Below are positions 32,362-42,803 of a stretch of DNA of 64,000 nt, piece by piece (the first letter of the stretch is position 1; every line of letters starts with the position of its first letter). A model generated the notes under the pieces. That model was not told the origin of the DNA. It was given only the letters and a program-made list of their open reading frames with translations, and made no database searches. This stretch comes from Pectinophora gossypiella (lineage: Eukaryota; Arthropoda; Insecta; Lepidoptera; Gelechiidae), in assembly GCF_024362695.1 (NCBI RefSeq), contig NC_065429.1, positions 3,256,501 through 3,320,500 on the forward strand. The letters run 5' to 3'. Both the position numbers and the translations under genes were made by a program.

Positions 32362-32480
32362 GCATTTTGGAAGATATTTTACGATTTCTTTTTAATAAAA
32401 AATCTTTTAACCGTCACCAAACCGAAGTTCTCAAATGTTATTGTTATGTTATTTCAAAGTTTGTCGTTTTACATATTTAA
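32362..32480 (-). other. Candidate first exon of the LRR gene
   Basis: Minus-strand sequence CTTCCAAAATGC directly precedes GTAAGTATTTTT. Joined to the exon at 31363 it reads ATG CGT ATG TTT GGA, in frame with the LRR protein. Only four coding nucleotides (32365-32362) lie here; the rest would be 5' UTR. The transcription start is not visible. Confidence 0.55.
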
Positions 32481-33240
32481 TTATAAAGTTACGTGTCACT
32501 AAGCCCTCTGTTATAAATAATATGATACTCAATGCATTCTTGCTGTCTTATCAAAACCTACATAACTCACACAATATAAACATAAACAAACAGTACACCA
32601 ACTTAACATCCATTATTCAATTTAATTTATTTAGTTTTTGTTTTGGTTTTCCTCGAAGGGTAAGGCAAAGGGAACTATGCCCATACAGCCATGTCTTACG
32701 TATTTATTTTCTTGATGATTAATGAAATGATGAAGGGTGATGATGATGAAACCTAAGCCCCCACCCTCGGAGCAGACTCAAAAGCCAACTCAAAAGTCCG
32801 CATAAACTTTTGAGTTATGAAGCGGCACGAAGCGAAAATAGGTAGATACACTTTGTCCACCTAATACTCCGATATAATAACACTGTCGCGAATGTTTTCC
32901 GACTAACTTAATGCGATCATTAACCACAAAACACCACTTCGTATAATTATTTAGATTATTCAATGAAGAAAGCAACTGTCCCGTTCCCGTTTCCCGCCAA
33001 AAAGCCTGACAGCTAGCATTTCAAGGATAAGGCAGCTAGCCCACCTGACGACATTCCAAACTACGTTGCCATTTTGTAAAAAAATAAATTACCCACGTCC
33101 AATATTTTTAATTTACTTTGCAAGGAAATTTTATACTTTTATTAAAAGGTTTACGTACAGTTTTAATTTTTTTTATAAATGTGAGAAATAATTAAATACA
33201 TTAGTCAGTAAGTAAGTCACTTAATTTTCATTACTTAATA
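32480..33240. other. Region upstream of the LRR gene
   Basis: No repeat family through 32990. 33009-33101 (CTGACAGCTAGCATTTCAAG to AATTACCCACGTCC) is the inverse of 43772-43853. The LRR promoter should lie in this stretch, but I recognise no core elements with confidence. Confidence 0.4.
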
Positions 33241-33246
33241 AAATTT

Positions 33247-33355
33247 ACGTCCTTGGAATGTTGGAGATACCAATCGAATGGTAACACTTACGTCATCAAT
33301 GGGCTAGCAATGGCGGCTTGTCATAGGATTGAGCATACCTGGTCTTCTTATACCA
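33247..33355 (+). repeat. Low-copy repeat shared with 38832-38941
   Basis: CTTGGAATGTTGGAGATACC, TCATCAATGGGCTAGCAATG and TTGAGCATACCTGGTCTTCT are shared in order and orientation; the repeat is about 105 bp. Class unknown. Confidence 0.7.
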
Positions 33356-33374
33356 TGGATGTAATATTTCTCTT

Positions 33375-34443
33375 TCTTCTTCTTATCGTGTGGATTGTGA
33401 GGTGGAATCAGAAATCAGAAATCAGAATCATTTATTCAACGTAATTAATTATCATGAAAAACTTGTTGAAGGTCAATGTAACATTTTTGAATTTACGTCA
33501 TTTCGCAAGGTGTTATGGCTGAGGAGAAGAAATGACAAGAAACTGCAACAGCAACACATCTTTTAAAAACCAATGAGGATATACATTACAAGTTATTTAA
33601 TAACTACAGGAACACATTCAATACCAGACATTTTTATCATTTAGGTAGTCATTAATCTTGTAATAAGCTTTTTTACATAAAGTAAGTTTCACATGAGCTT
33701 TAAATTTATTTTCTGACAAATTTAAAATATTATCTGGTATTTTATTGTAAAAACGTATACATAACCCCAAAAAAGATGAATTTAATTTACTTAATCTAGA
33801 ATTTTGAATAGCAATTTTATGTTTATTTCTTGTATTGTAAGTATGCCTTTCACAGTTTCTCGGAAGGAGAGATACATTTTTACGTACATACATAATGTTT
33901 TCATATATATATTGACTTGCGACTGTCAGTATATTTATTTCTTTAAACAGCTCCCTCAAGAGTCCCGACAACGCAGCTTGTAAATAGCGCGAACTGCTCT
34001 TTTTTGAATGATGAAAATAGTTTCTACATCAGCGGCTCGACCCCACAGCAAAATACCGTAAGACATTATGCTGTGGAAGTAGCTGAAGTAGACAAGTCTA
34101 GCAGTGGGTACATCTGTGAGTTGTCGGATCCTTCTGACGGCATATGCTGCTGTACCAGCCTCATCAACTGGTGTCAGGGCTATTATTGAGCCGCCAAAGG
34201 CCCCTGACATGACTCATATGTAACGACTACTTACTTACATCAGTAAGTAGTAACCGGGACCAAAGGCTTAACGTGCCTTCCGAAGCACGGATCATCTTAC
34301 TTTCGGACAATCAGGTGATCAGCCTGTAATGTCCTCACTAAACTAGGGATCACAAGTGGTTTTTGTGATATGTCCCCACCGGGATTCGAACCCGGGGCCT
34401 CCGGATCATGAGCCCAACGCTCAACCACTGGACCACGGAGGCC
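33375..34443 (-). mobile_element. SINE-1 split by a LINE-C copy
   Basis: The SINE tail (33375-33409) and the rest of the SINE through its tRNA head (about 34150-34443) are separated by about 740 bp of LINE. The SINE halves abut cleanly (GTGAGGTGGA, then TACCAGCCTCATC). Confidence 0.8.
33409..34149 (-). pseudogene. Jockey/BMC1-type LINE 3' end (LINE-C)
   Basis: Two minus-strand frames together give the reverse transcriptase C-terminus. Frame one (through 33956) has RLVYFSYFHSIMSYGILLWG and QKRAVRAIYKLRCRDS. Frame two (33618-33971) has LLRELFKEINILTVASQYIY, RHTYNTRNKHKIAIQ and the stop after NDYLNDKNVWY. A frameshift near 33960 separates them. The 3' UTR ends in a (TTTCTGAT)n tail. There is no palm domain, so it is dead. 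A shorter copy is in the LRR intron. Confidence 0.8.
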
Positions 34444-34666
34444 TTCATATATCTCTCTCCTTAATAATGGATCATATTAGTGATATTTTTCATAGGGGAA
34501 TCCCCTTGTGGTATAAATTGCAGACACCGGATCGCGTGGGTTTATCATGAGGTCAATGAGTATGTACCTACCCATAATAGTAATGATAATAATGCTTACT
34601 TTGTTGTTTCTAATAAAAACAATACAACACGTTCAGCTGCTTATCTTTCCGGGACAGCGATACTAA

Positions 34667-34699
34667 TTTAGAGGCTAGATACTAAATCTAGCCTCTAAA
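34667..34699. repeat. Perfect 14-bp hairpin
   Basis: TTTAGAGGCTAGAT and its inverse are separated by 5 bp. The same CTAGCCTCTAAAT word recurs in the 36-kb direct repeats. Confidence 0.6.
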
Positions 34700-34747
34700 T
34701 CACTACATAGTATAAAACAAAGTCGCTTTTTCTGTCCTTTTTCCGTC

Positions 34748-35107
34748 CTTTTTTTTTCTTTTTTTTTTTTGACGTGACTTATTTTAGATTTGCCGCAGAT
34801 GGCATTAACTACTTGGCCGGACAAATGGGGAGCGCTGAAGGCTCTCACCCAGTACAACATTTAAGACAACAGGCCTGAGGGTGCCCAGTTGGGCGCGAAC
34901 CTCGGCTCAGGGCGTCGTCTGAGAGGAAAAATATTTGAAAGAATTAGTCAACCCTACTGGGTCGATAGCGATAAGCGCTGAATGAGGGAAATCGTCGACC
35001 ACGTCGGCGGGGTCGGTATCGGGGTCCTGAAGTGTTTGGTTTCGCGAGCTGATTGGCTGCCTCTATGGCTAGAGTAAACGGGTCGTCGGGATCGTATATT
35101 ACGTCCT
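34748..35107 (-). mobile_element. LINE-J, with part of the ORF2 end
   Basis: Reversed poly-A, full 3' UTR and about 50 codons of the ORF2 C-terminus (KDVIYDPDDPFTLAIEAANQ, then RYRPRRRGRRFPS). Confidence 0.85.
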
Positions 35108-35326
35108 TCGCTTTTTCTGTCCCTATATCCCTATGCACGCTTAAATCTTTAAAACTACGCAACGGATGTTGATGCGGTTTTTTTTAATAGATAAGAGGTT
35201 TATATGTATAATAACATCCATTAAATAGTGGAGAAATACTGTTATTTTTGAGGTTTTTAATGTGATGTAAATAATTTCATTTTTCCTCAGCGTTGCACCC
35301 GAGCGAAGCCGGGGCGGGTCGCTAGT
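35108..35326 (+). repeat. Interspersed repeat ending GGGTCGCTAGT
   Basis: CCCTATGCACGCTTAAATC through GAGCGAAGCCGGGGCGGGTC to GCTAGT. The CTAGT end after a GC-rich stretch could be a Helitron-like 3' terminus; I cannot decide from one copy. Confidence 0.4.
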
Positions 35327-35386
35327 ATAATATAACGTACTTTATTGAAAAAACTAATAGTACAGCCCAAACATAACAGCCACAGC

Positions 35387-35665
35387 CTCCGTGGTGTAGT
35401 GGTTAGAGCGTTGGGCTCACGATCTGGATGTCCGGGTTCCATTCCCGATTGGGACATTGTCGAAATCACTTTGAGAGACTGTCCTTTGTTTGGTAAAGAC
35501 ATTGCAGGCTTGAATCACCTGATTGTCCGTAAAAGTAAGATGGTTCTGTGAAGGCACGCTAAGCCGTTAGTCCCGGGCTATTAGCCAAAACGGCTCCTCC
35601 AACCCGCAGTGGAGCAGCGTGGTGGAGTAAGCTCCATACCCCCTCCGGTTGATTGATGGGAGGCA
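35387..35665 (+). mobile_element. SINE-2, tail lost
   Basis: Head GCCTCCGTGGTGTAGTGGTT, AGGCACGCTAAGCCG central domain (damaged) and GGTGGAGTAAGCTCCATACC. Confidence 0.8.
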
Positions 35666-35734
35666 TATGTTATGTAATAGTACAAGTATTCCCATGCTGC
35701 ACTATCCCGCTATATTACATAATATTCAATATCT

Positions 35735-35872
35735 CCTATACTTAAAGGTTGCCTGGAAGAGATTGCTACTTAGCAATAAGGCCGCCTATTGTACTAAGTA
35801 ATTCTATTTCTCTTTTGTTTTGGTGTTTGTGCAATAAAGTATTTGTTATGTTATGTTATGTTAGTACAGCAC
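35735..35872 (+). mobile_element. LINE-K 3' end, well preserved
   Basis: GGTTGCCTGGAAGAGATTGC, hairpin GCTACTTAGCAATAAGG, GCAATAAAG signal, (TATGT)n tail. Confidence 0.8.
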
Positions 35873-35974
35873 AGTAGAACACAACTACAGACAAGAGGTT
35901 GTTATGTTAGTGGGCTTTGTTTTCCGCATTTAGACTCTAAGATGGCCCATTATGCGTGTTGACAAGAGGTTGTA

Positions 35975-36822
35975 CAGCCGATATCCATAGTAGGCCAAAT
36001 GCCTGTGTCATGGATGTCAGCCCTATAGTCCTATAGCCCTATAGTTGTAGATATAGCCTTAATTTAGGGGCAGATCCTAGATCTAGCCTCTAAATATAGT
36101 CCTTTAGTCCTAAATATAGCCATATAGTCGTAGTGGGTAGTTCACTGGGACGGGCTAACCTATAAAATGCTACTTAGGTTCTACGACGATCTTGTGACGT
36201 AGCGAGTAGGCGCCGCTACTTCAAAAGCGCACCCCTGATGCCGGGCAGCAGCGGTATCAGTACTGGTTGGAGGCCGAGGAAATGGATTCTAGTAGGGCTC
36301 TAGCTGGAAACATCACCGATTGAGAAATTGGTCGGTGTACTGCGGAACGGAAGGCGATTGGGGCAACCACCGTTCTACACGCCCTATCTATAGAGTAATG
36401 GCGATTACTCCACCGACAAGTGCGCAGCTCTTAAATAAAGAGAGAGAGAGTCCTAGATATATCCCTAATTTAGCCCTACTGACAAGCTACTTTATAGACA
36501 AGAGTTTATTGTACATTTGTGAGTTAACTAAACAGCCGATATCCATAGTAGGTCAAATGCCTGTGTCATGGATGTCAGCCCTATAGTCCTATAGTTCTAG
36601 ATATAGCCGTAATTTAGGAGCTGGATCCTAGATCTAGCCTCTAAATATAGCCCTATAGTCCTAGATACACATTTATTATGAGTTAAAACTAAACAGCCGA
36701 TATCCATAGTAGGCCAAATGCCTGTGAAATGGATGTCAGCCCTATAATTAAAACACATAATAACGGGTTCTTACCGCGTTTAAATGGGGATATGGTCAGC
36801 CCTATAGTCTTAGATATAGCAC
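35975..36822 (+). repeat. Three direct repeats of about 130 bp
   Basis: CAGCCGATATCCATAGTAGG starts units at 35975, 36533 and 36694. Units share AATGCCTGTG-CATGGATGTC, AGCCCTATAG runs and, in two of them, GATCCTAGATCTAGCCTCTA. A divergent SINE-5 piece (36330-36440) lies between units 1 and 2. There is no coding frame. Confidence 0.7.
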
Positions 36823-37051
36823 TATTTTGCTTTTTCAGCCCTTAAAATAGTTATTAATCTCTTTAGCCTTTTCGAGCCAAAATCGTTTAAGAAAACTATA
36901 CACATTGATATCAAATAAAAGTTGCTTGTTATTTACACATAACATAATAATGTAACAAATACCTTAAACGGGAAATACAAAATACAAATCAAAAGGGAAG
37001 TAGAAAGACTACGGTCCTCGATTGAGAAGCAAGCCAGTGTCTCTGACTAAA

Positions 37052-37190
37052 TCAAATCAAATCAAATCAAATATACTTTATTGCACACAACATACAAAAG
37101 AAATTCACACAGATGAAGATAGATACTAAAGAGACTTACCTAGACACAAAAACACATATTCCTACTTAGAGCGCTTTTAAATATAGGCGT
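37052..37190 (-). mobile_element. LINE-K-like 3' end
   Basis: (AAATC)n, ATACTTTATTGCACACAAC, ACTTAGAGCGCTTTTAAATA. The hairpin is degenerate. Confidence 0.6.
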
Positions 37191-37324
37191 TTTTGTCGCG
37201 CGACTGTACTCGTATCCATACATATTCAAGTAGTGCAGCTTCAGCGTGACAGTCGCCTGACTGCAGGGCTCCCAGCTAGCGGTGGCTGATACGCCGCATA
37301 GCGATGACGTCACGACTTAGCCGC

Positions 37325-37516
37325 GCTTTTTTTACGTGACTTATTGTAGATTTGCCGCAGATTGCATTAACTACTTGGCCGGACAAATGGGGAGCGCTGA
37401 AGGCTCTCACCCGGTACAAAGTTTAAGACAACAGGCCTTAGGGTGCCCAGTTGGGCGTGAACCTCGGCTCAGGGCGTCGTCTGAAAGGAAAAATATTTGA
37501 AAGAATTAATCGACCT
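37325..37516 (-). mobile_element. LINE-J 3' fragment
   Basis: Reversed poly-A to AATATTTGAAAGAATTAATC. Confidence 0.85.
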
Positions 37517-37773
37517 TAACCGCGCCATACCCCGGACACTTCATACAAAACACCTCGTTTTACACAGACATTATAAATTGACGTCATCGTACATACGACT
37601 ACAGTAACACCTACTTAGAAATAGTCTCAGTTGGGGTGGTACAAATAAAAAATAAAGAAAGCTTTTTCAATAGAATTCAAAATGGCGGCCTTTCGCCCAC
37701 CTGTTAGATCAACTCGGTGATTGGTGTGAAACGGCACACCTCCTTGGGTCGTTTCCTTTATATAGGTACATAC

Positions 37774-38005
37774 AGGGTGTTAGTGACATCGTAACGAAAA
37801 CTTTGAGGGATGATTCAGGCCATGATTCTGAGTTGATATCAAGTGAAATTTTCCGTCGCAAAAGTATGGAACGGAAAATAATTTAAATAAGCTCTAAAAT
37901 TTTCATGATTTCTCCGACAGGAAATTCCACTTGATATCGACTCAGAATCATGGTCTGAATCATCCCGTTCAGTATTCGTTACAGTGTCACTAACACCCAT
38001 ACCTA
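37774..38005. mobile_element. TA-flanked palindromic MITE, copy 1
   Basis: CAGGGTGTTAGTGACATCGT at the left and its inverse at the right; inner arms carry GATATCAAGTG(G)AATTTTCC. The TA duplications and CAGGGTG ends suggest a Tc1/mariner-type MITE. Confidence 0.75.
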
Positions 38006-38035
38006 CTTGTATGGCTACTGTATGTACTTGTATGG

Positions 38036-38264
38036 GGTGTAAGTAACATCGTAACGAATACTGAGAGGGATGATTCAGCTGATTATTCTGAGTTAATATC
38101 AAGTGGAATTTTCTATCGCAAAAGTATAGAATTGAAAATAATCTAAAAAACTAAAAAAAAAAAACATGAATTTTGCGACGGAAAATTCCACTTGATATTA
38201 ACTCAGAATCATGGTCTAAATCATCCCTCTGAGTATTCGTTACGATGTCACTAACACCCTGTAT
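38036..38264. mobile_element. TA-flanked palindromic MITE, copy 2
   Basis: Same family, about 30 bp after copy 1, with a slightly decayed left end (GGGGTGTAAGTAACATCGTA) and an intact right end. Confidence 0.75.
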
Positions 38265-38281
38265 ATTAAATATCTAGGAGT

Positions 38282-38375
38282 CACTGTGTTCCTGTGGTTT
38301 ACCGGCTTGCTTCTAAAACGGGGAGCGTCAGTTCAAACCCCGGTAACGGACTTGCACCAATGAGTTATTATTATT
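38282..38375 (+). mobile_element. SINE-6 head
   Basis: GTGGTTTACCGGCTTGCTTC, then CAGTTCAAACCCCGGTAACG resembles A- and B-box spacing of a tRNA. Confidence 0.45.
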
Positions 38376-38431
38376 TGAAAATTGTGAGGGCCGGACTGAT
38401 CACTGCGACCTTGACAGATCTATTGTGACCT

Positions 38432-38793
38432 AAAATCCCTACATTTATATATCCTCCTCTAGACCGATCCGTTCGAAGAGATCCAACGTCTTTTTGGGAG
38501 AAAGCTCCATGACTTCCTGGGGGTCCATTATGTGGCCCCCAAGTGTACGGCTTCTACTATGTATGAGAGCCCCACAGCTGCATAGCAGATGTAGTGGCGT
38601 CTCATCTTCCCCTAAGCAGAATCTGCATAAGGGAGACTCGGTCAGCTCCATTCTGTGTAGGTGCTTATTGAGTCTACAATGCCCCGTGAGGGCTCGTATC
38701 AAAATCCTAACCTGCCCCCTAGAAAGAGTATGTATTTCTGATGATAATTTCTTAGAAAAAGGTCTAATCAGCTGCTTTGTATGTTTGAGACCA
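38432..38793 (-). pseudogene. LINE RNase H/C-terminal fragment (R1/LOA/I-like)
   Basis: The open minus frame gives KQLIRPFSKKLSSEIHTLSR, ILIRALTGHCRLNKHLHRME, SPLCRFCLGEDETPLHLLCS and a KKTLDLFERIGLEEDI end. The LTGH-LN-HL--M then C-FC---E-T--H-LC-C layout is the C-terminus found in I/R1-group LINEs after the RNase H domain. It is 5'-truncated: about 115 codons remain without a frame break. Confidence 0.75.
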
Positions 38794-38831
38794 ATGAGTT
38801 ATTAATTTATCCATCAGGTGACTTAATTTTC

Positions 38832-38941
38832 ATCCTTGGAATGTTGGAGATACCACTTGAATTACACATACGTCATCAATGGGCTAGCAATGGCGGCTTG
38901 TCATAGGATTGAGCATACCTGGTCTTCTTAAACCATGGTTC
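38832..38941 (+). repeat. Second copy of the 33247-33355 repeat
   Basis: About 105 bp aligned, ending ACCATGGTTCAATC. Confidence 0.7.
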
Positions 38942-38950
38942 AATCAGCGG

Positions 38951-39098
38951 TAGTAGCCGAGGTTCGCGCCCAACTGAGCAGCCTCAGGCCTGTTGTCTTA
39001 ATTTTTTTTACCGGGTGAGAGCCCTCAGCGCTCCCCATTTGTCGGGCCAAGTAGTTAATGTCATCTGCGGCAAATCTACAGTAAGTCACGTCAAAAAA
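38951..39098 (+). mobile_element. LINE-J 3' end (sense on plus)
   Basis: AGCCGAGGTTCGCGCCCAAC to GTAAGTCACGTC and A8. Confidence 0.85.
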
Positions 39099-39436
39099 AA
39101 GTAGTAAATCTATGGTCGAGAGGTCGATCGATTCTTCTCTATTTAACAGTACCGACATCTGTAGTCGTTGCGTCATTAGTAATAAATAGGGGGCGCTAAT
39201 ATAGATTTATGTTGCTTAATATTAGGTTAGCTTCGCGGTCTTTTAGCCTCAGCTTTTAGTTAAATGGATTTCTAATTCAATTTTGTAAAGTAGTGACGCA
39301 ATAAAATAAAATAAATCACTCTTACAGTTGCTACTGTTTTCTTAATGTTCGGTCAGGAGCATTAAACGGGAAATACGAAATACAAATCAAAAGAGAAGTA
39401 GAAAGAGTACGCTCCCCGATTGAGAAGCAAGCTGGT
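39099..39436. other. No recognised gene
   Basis: Unique sequence; 39355-39420 resembles part of a LINE-K interior (GGGAAATACGAAATACAAAT). Confidence 0.4.
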
Positions 39437-39822
39437 GTACACTTTGGTACCATGTCACATAACATTTTTGACAAATTGAACTATCATCATCATCAGCCCA
39501 TTAACGTCCCCACTGCTGGGGCACGGACCTTCCCTATGGATGGATAGGGAGATCGGGCCTTAAACCATAACGCGGGCCCAGTGCGGATTGATGGTTATTA
39601 ACGACTGCTAATGCAGCCGGGACCAACGGCTTAACGTGCCTTCCGAAGCACGGAGGAGCTCGAGATGAAAAAGTTACTTGACTTCAACAATCGTAGACCG
39701 ATCGCGTTTACCGCTGCGCCACCGAGCTCCTCAAATTGTACTGTAAGTCTCACTAAATGTCAAATATGTTAGTGCGACAAAGTCCTAAAGTGGGTACATG
39801 ATATTGCTCATGACTGTTCGTC
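39437..39822. mobile_element. CACTTT MITE split by SINE-3
   Basis: The MITE is interrupted at TTTGACAAATTG. SINE-3 (39483-39732, reverse) is flanked by AAATTGAACT (39473-39482) and AAATTGTACT (39733-39742), a 10-bp duplication with one mismatch. This defines both ends of SINE-3 exactly. This SINE-3 copy lacks the second 5S-like box. Confidence 0.85.
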
Positions 39823-39960
39823 AGATATTAAGCAAATCAAATATATTTATATAAAAAAGTTTAGCAACAGTACAAATGGGCGGCCTTATTGCTTGGCCTT
39901 ATATTACTGCATTTCCGAAAATGATTAGGTAAACAGGTAATTAGGTAACTAAGTAATTAT

Positions 39961-40040
39961 TAGGCTCAATAATAACCCTGACACCAGGGTTGATGAGATT
40001 GGTAATCCACTTCACAACCCACACTATAGAAGAAGAAGAT
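39961..40040 (+). mobile_element. SINE-1 3' scrap
   Basis: GGCTCAATAATAACCCTGAC to TATAGAAGAAGAAG. Confidence 0.8.
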
Positions 40041-40062
40041 TAGGTAAACAAGTAATTTTAGT

Positions 40063-40220
40063 ACCACGCTCTTGTCAGTGTAGCATTATCCATGCTACTT
40101 TTTCAGGGAAAAATTGGGTTTCCCTCTTGCCTTCGCAGTATTCTGTCTGCCGCGAGTAGGACGGCGCCCAGAGTAGTCTGTTTCAAAGCCGTACTAGGAC
40201 TCCTGTACTCGGCCTCTGAT
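40063..40220 (-). mobile_element. SINE-5 copy
   Basis: CACGCTCTTGTCAGTGTAGC to AGCCGTACTAGGACTCCTG. Confidence 0.65.
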
Positions 40221-40365
40221 TAGTATTGACAATTACGTACCTCGAGTATTGAAAAAATCTGAACAGCGCCATCTATAATGTTTTTATGGAACGTAGCCTG
40301 GATAGACCTTCGTTGAAACAACTATAAACTTACTTAGTTCTTCATTCTTATTCTATCTTAAAGAC

Positions 40366-40640
40366 CTCCGTGGTCCAGTGGTTGAGTGGGTTCGAATCCC
40401 GGTGGGGACATATCACAAAAATCACTTTGTGATCCCTAGTTTGGTTAGGAAATTACAGAAAAAGTAAGATGATCCGTACTTCGGAAGGCACGTGAAGCCG
40501 TTGGTCCCGGTTACTACTTATTGATGTAAGTAAGTAGTCGTTACATGAGCCATGTCAGAGTTCTTTGGCGGCTCAATAATAACCCTGACACCAGGTTTGA
40601 TGAGGTTGGTAATTCACCTCACAACCCACACGATAGTAGA
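40366..40640 (+). mobile_element. SINE-1, internal deletion in the head
   Basis: CCTCCGTGGTCCAGTGGTTG joins directly to GGGTTCGAATCCCGG. The remainder is complete to CACACGATAGTAGAAG. Confidence 0.8.
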
Positions 40641-41000
40641 AGTTCTTCATTCAAATTCTGACACACGATATATCTTACATAAAAATATTATTTTCGCATT
40701 TTATTGTTAGGTACTTTGTTACGAAATACTCGTATCATTCTTAGGATAATTTATCAAAATTTAAAAACACGAGAGAGGGACGATAGATCAGGACCTCCCC
40801 TCCAATTTGTAGGCCCTCGCGGGCTGAGGGTGTCCTCGCCTCATTGACTACACTCCATTTACATATCGCACATGAAATGAAATGAATTTCTTATTGAGAT
40901 TTAAGATATTTTTTTATACGCCACGGCGAGTGAAATGATGTTTCAAGTGAAAACCACGTAAGCCCCAATTTGAAAAAATATTATTCGATATATATAATAT
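40641..41000. other. No recognised gene
   Basis: Unique sequence with a GC-rich patch at 40790-40850. Confidence 0.4.
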
Positions 41001-41008
41001 ATTTTTAA

Positions 41009-41309
41009 TTAAGATGGGTTTGCTCTTGACTTCATTCTTCCACGAGGAGAAGAAGAGATCGACGTTGGAACGAGCTTACCCAGAAAATGCCTATTCACCC
41101 GTGATTTAAAGGACCCCAGGTTATAAGATACAGGAATCACCGACGCCGGCAGCCCATTCCATTCCTTGGCTGTGCGCATTATGAAAGATGAAGCGAAGCG
41201 CTTGGTGCGGATTAGTGGTATGGCAACCAAGTAAGGATGGTAACCCGCCGTACGTCTGGATGCCCTCAGATGGAATGAACTTGGTGGAATGAGCTGATGG
41301 AGCTCATGT
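41009..41309 (-). pseudogene. LINE reverse-transcriptase C-terminus
   Basis: VAIPLIRTKRFASSFIMRTA, KEWNGLPASVIPVSYNLGSF and KSRVNRHFLGK are the classic last residues of a Rex/CR1/R1-like reverse transcriptase (RT--F--SF---TAK-WN-LP---). About 70-95 codons remain. The same tail occurs on plus at 47535-47770 and 59833-60050. Confidence 0.75.
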
Positions 41310-41342
41310 GCACACTCTCCGAATATACGTATGATTTAAAAA

Positions 41343-41606
41343 AAATACTCGATTTCTTTTAATTAATTTCAATCCAGGTAAAAATATTCGGATCAGACGA
41401 AAGTATGTCGGCGTCCAATTTCAAAATTCGAACATATAAACTAAACGGATAAAAAATAAAATCGAATATGATTCGAATATCATATCGAATGTGATTTTAA
41501 AAAAAAATACTCGATTTAATTTAATTAATTTCAATCCAGGTAAAAATATTCGGATAAGACGAAAGAACGTCGGCATCCAATTTCAAAATTCGAACATATA
41601 AACTAA
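41343..41606 (+). repeat. Direct repeats of about 100 bp
   Basis: ATACTCGATTT, AATTTCAATCCAGGTAAAAA, TATTCGGAT-AGACGAAAG and CAATTTCAAAATTCGAACAT occur at 41345-41440 and 41505-41606, separated by about 60 bp. Confidence 0.7.
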
Positions 41607-41762
41607 TTTTTTTTAAAAATTTATTGCGGCTTTGGTTACAAGACCATTGGCCGAAAAGTGGATAACAATATGAAAATAACAAAATTGAGTATCCTAAACT
41701 TAAAAAAATTACAGATCAACTTAAATTATGCTATATAAAAAACAACAAAGAAAAGAAAAAAC
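41607..41762 (-). mobile_element. 156-bp retroposon with 13-bp target duplication
   Basis: ACATATAAACTAA flanks it (41594-41606 and 41763-41775). A T-run at the left end is the reverse of a poly-A, preceded by CAATAAA on the minus strand. It is a severely 5'-truncated LINE end, family not otherwise seen. Confidence 0.8.
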
Positions 41763-41792
41763 ACATATAAACTAAACTGATGAAAAATAAAA

Positions 41793-41937
41793 ACAACGGT
41801 CCGCGCGCTGCCTTCACGATTTAATTCTAAACTATCTATCTTCGAGGGGGTCGATTGTAAACCTAGCTCAGACGCTGGTTGGGGAGCGGAGAGTTGCCGT
41901 TCTATACGTAGTATTATTCCTTATTTTATGACCTGGG
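41793..41937 (-). repeat. Interspersed repeat (GAACGGCAACTCTCC type)
   Basis: Inverse of 48431-48570; a shorter plus copy is at 45055-45150. Shared words: GGAGCGGAGAGTTGCCGTTC, GTGAAGGCAGCGC. Confidence 0.7.
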
Positions 41938-42078
41938 TGTAATAAAAAGGGTCATCATTTATTATACAAAGACAAAAGCTCAATGTCTTTCAATTAATAC
42001 CATTCGGGGTAAAAATTGAGACCTCATTTTGTTATTTGAATTGGAAGATTGGCGTGTCTATTGCGAGGTTTTGTCAAC

Positions 42079-42430
42079 TTTTTTTTTGACGTGACTTATT
42101 GTAGATTTGCCGCAGATGGCATTAACTACTCGGCCGGACAAATGGAGAGCGCTGAGGGCTTTCACCCGGTACAACGTTTAAGACAACAGGCCTGAGGGTG
42201 CCCAGTTGGGCTCGAATCAGGGCGTCGTCTGAAAGGAAAAATATTTGAAAGAACCCTAGTGGGTCGATAGCGATAAGCGCTGATTGAGGGAAGCCATCGA
42301 CTACGCCGGCGGGGTCGGTATCGGGGTCGTGAAGTGTTTGGTGTCGCGAGCTGATTGGCTGCCTCTATGGCTAGAGTAATCTGGTCGTCGGGATCGTATA
42401 TTACGTCCTTCGAACGCCGATACTTTTCAG
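42079..42430 (-). mobile_element. LINE-J with part of the ORF2 end
   Basis: Poly-A remnant, 3' UTR with a small deletion, and the KDVIYDPDDQITLAIEAANQ coding segment. The deletion removes the stop region. Confidence 0.85.
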
Positions 42431-42803
42431 TACCTAAGCAGGATGTATATTCGGAATTCGGATTCGGAGGTTTTTTTAACAAAAATCTAATCCGAATGTG
42501 TTTTTTTTAAAAGGCGCTTATGTGGTCTTCGCTATAAGACGAAGATGTACAGATAGTGAAGTGTTCTGAACATTTCTTACAAACTACCCTAAAGTAATCC
42601 GTCGTCATGCACAATAAAAAGCAAAAGGGCGCGTCACAGCAGACAGATAGATACACTTCCGGCGCGCCGCTTCCGCTGACGTCACTTCCGGTTCCGTTAC
42701 ACTTGACTTAACACACGTTGGCTGGAAGAATTTACTTTCTATGTTTCTTTAAGCCTGTCTGGGAAAATAAAATTATTCCGCCTTATTACTACAAAATACA
42801 ATT

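Noticed and set aside
37839..38102. Frames of 80-90 codons near 38 kb and 48.6 kb
   Set aside because: They translate the palindromic TA MITE and differ between copies.
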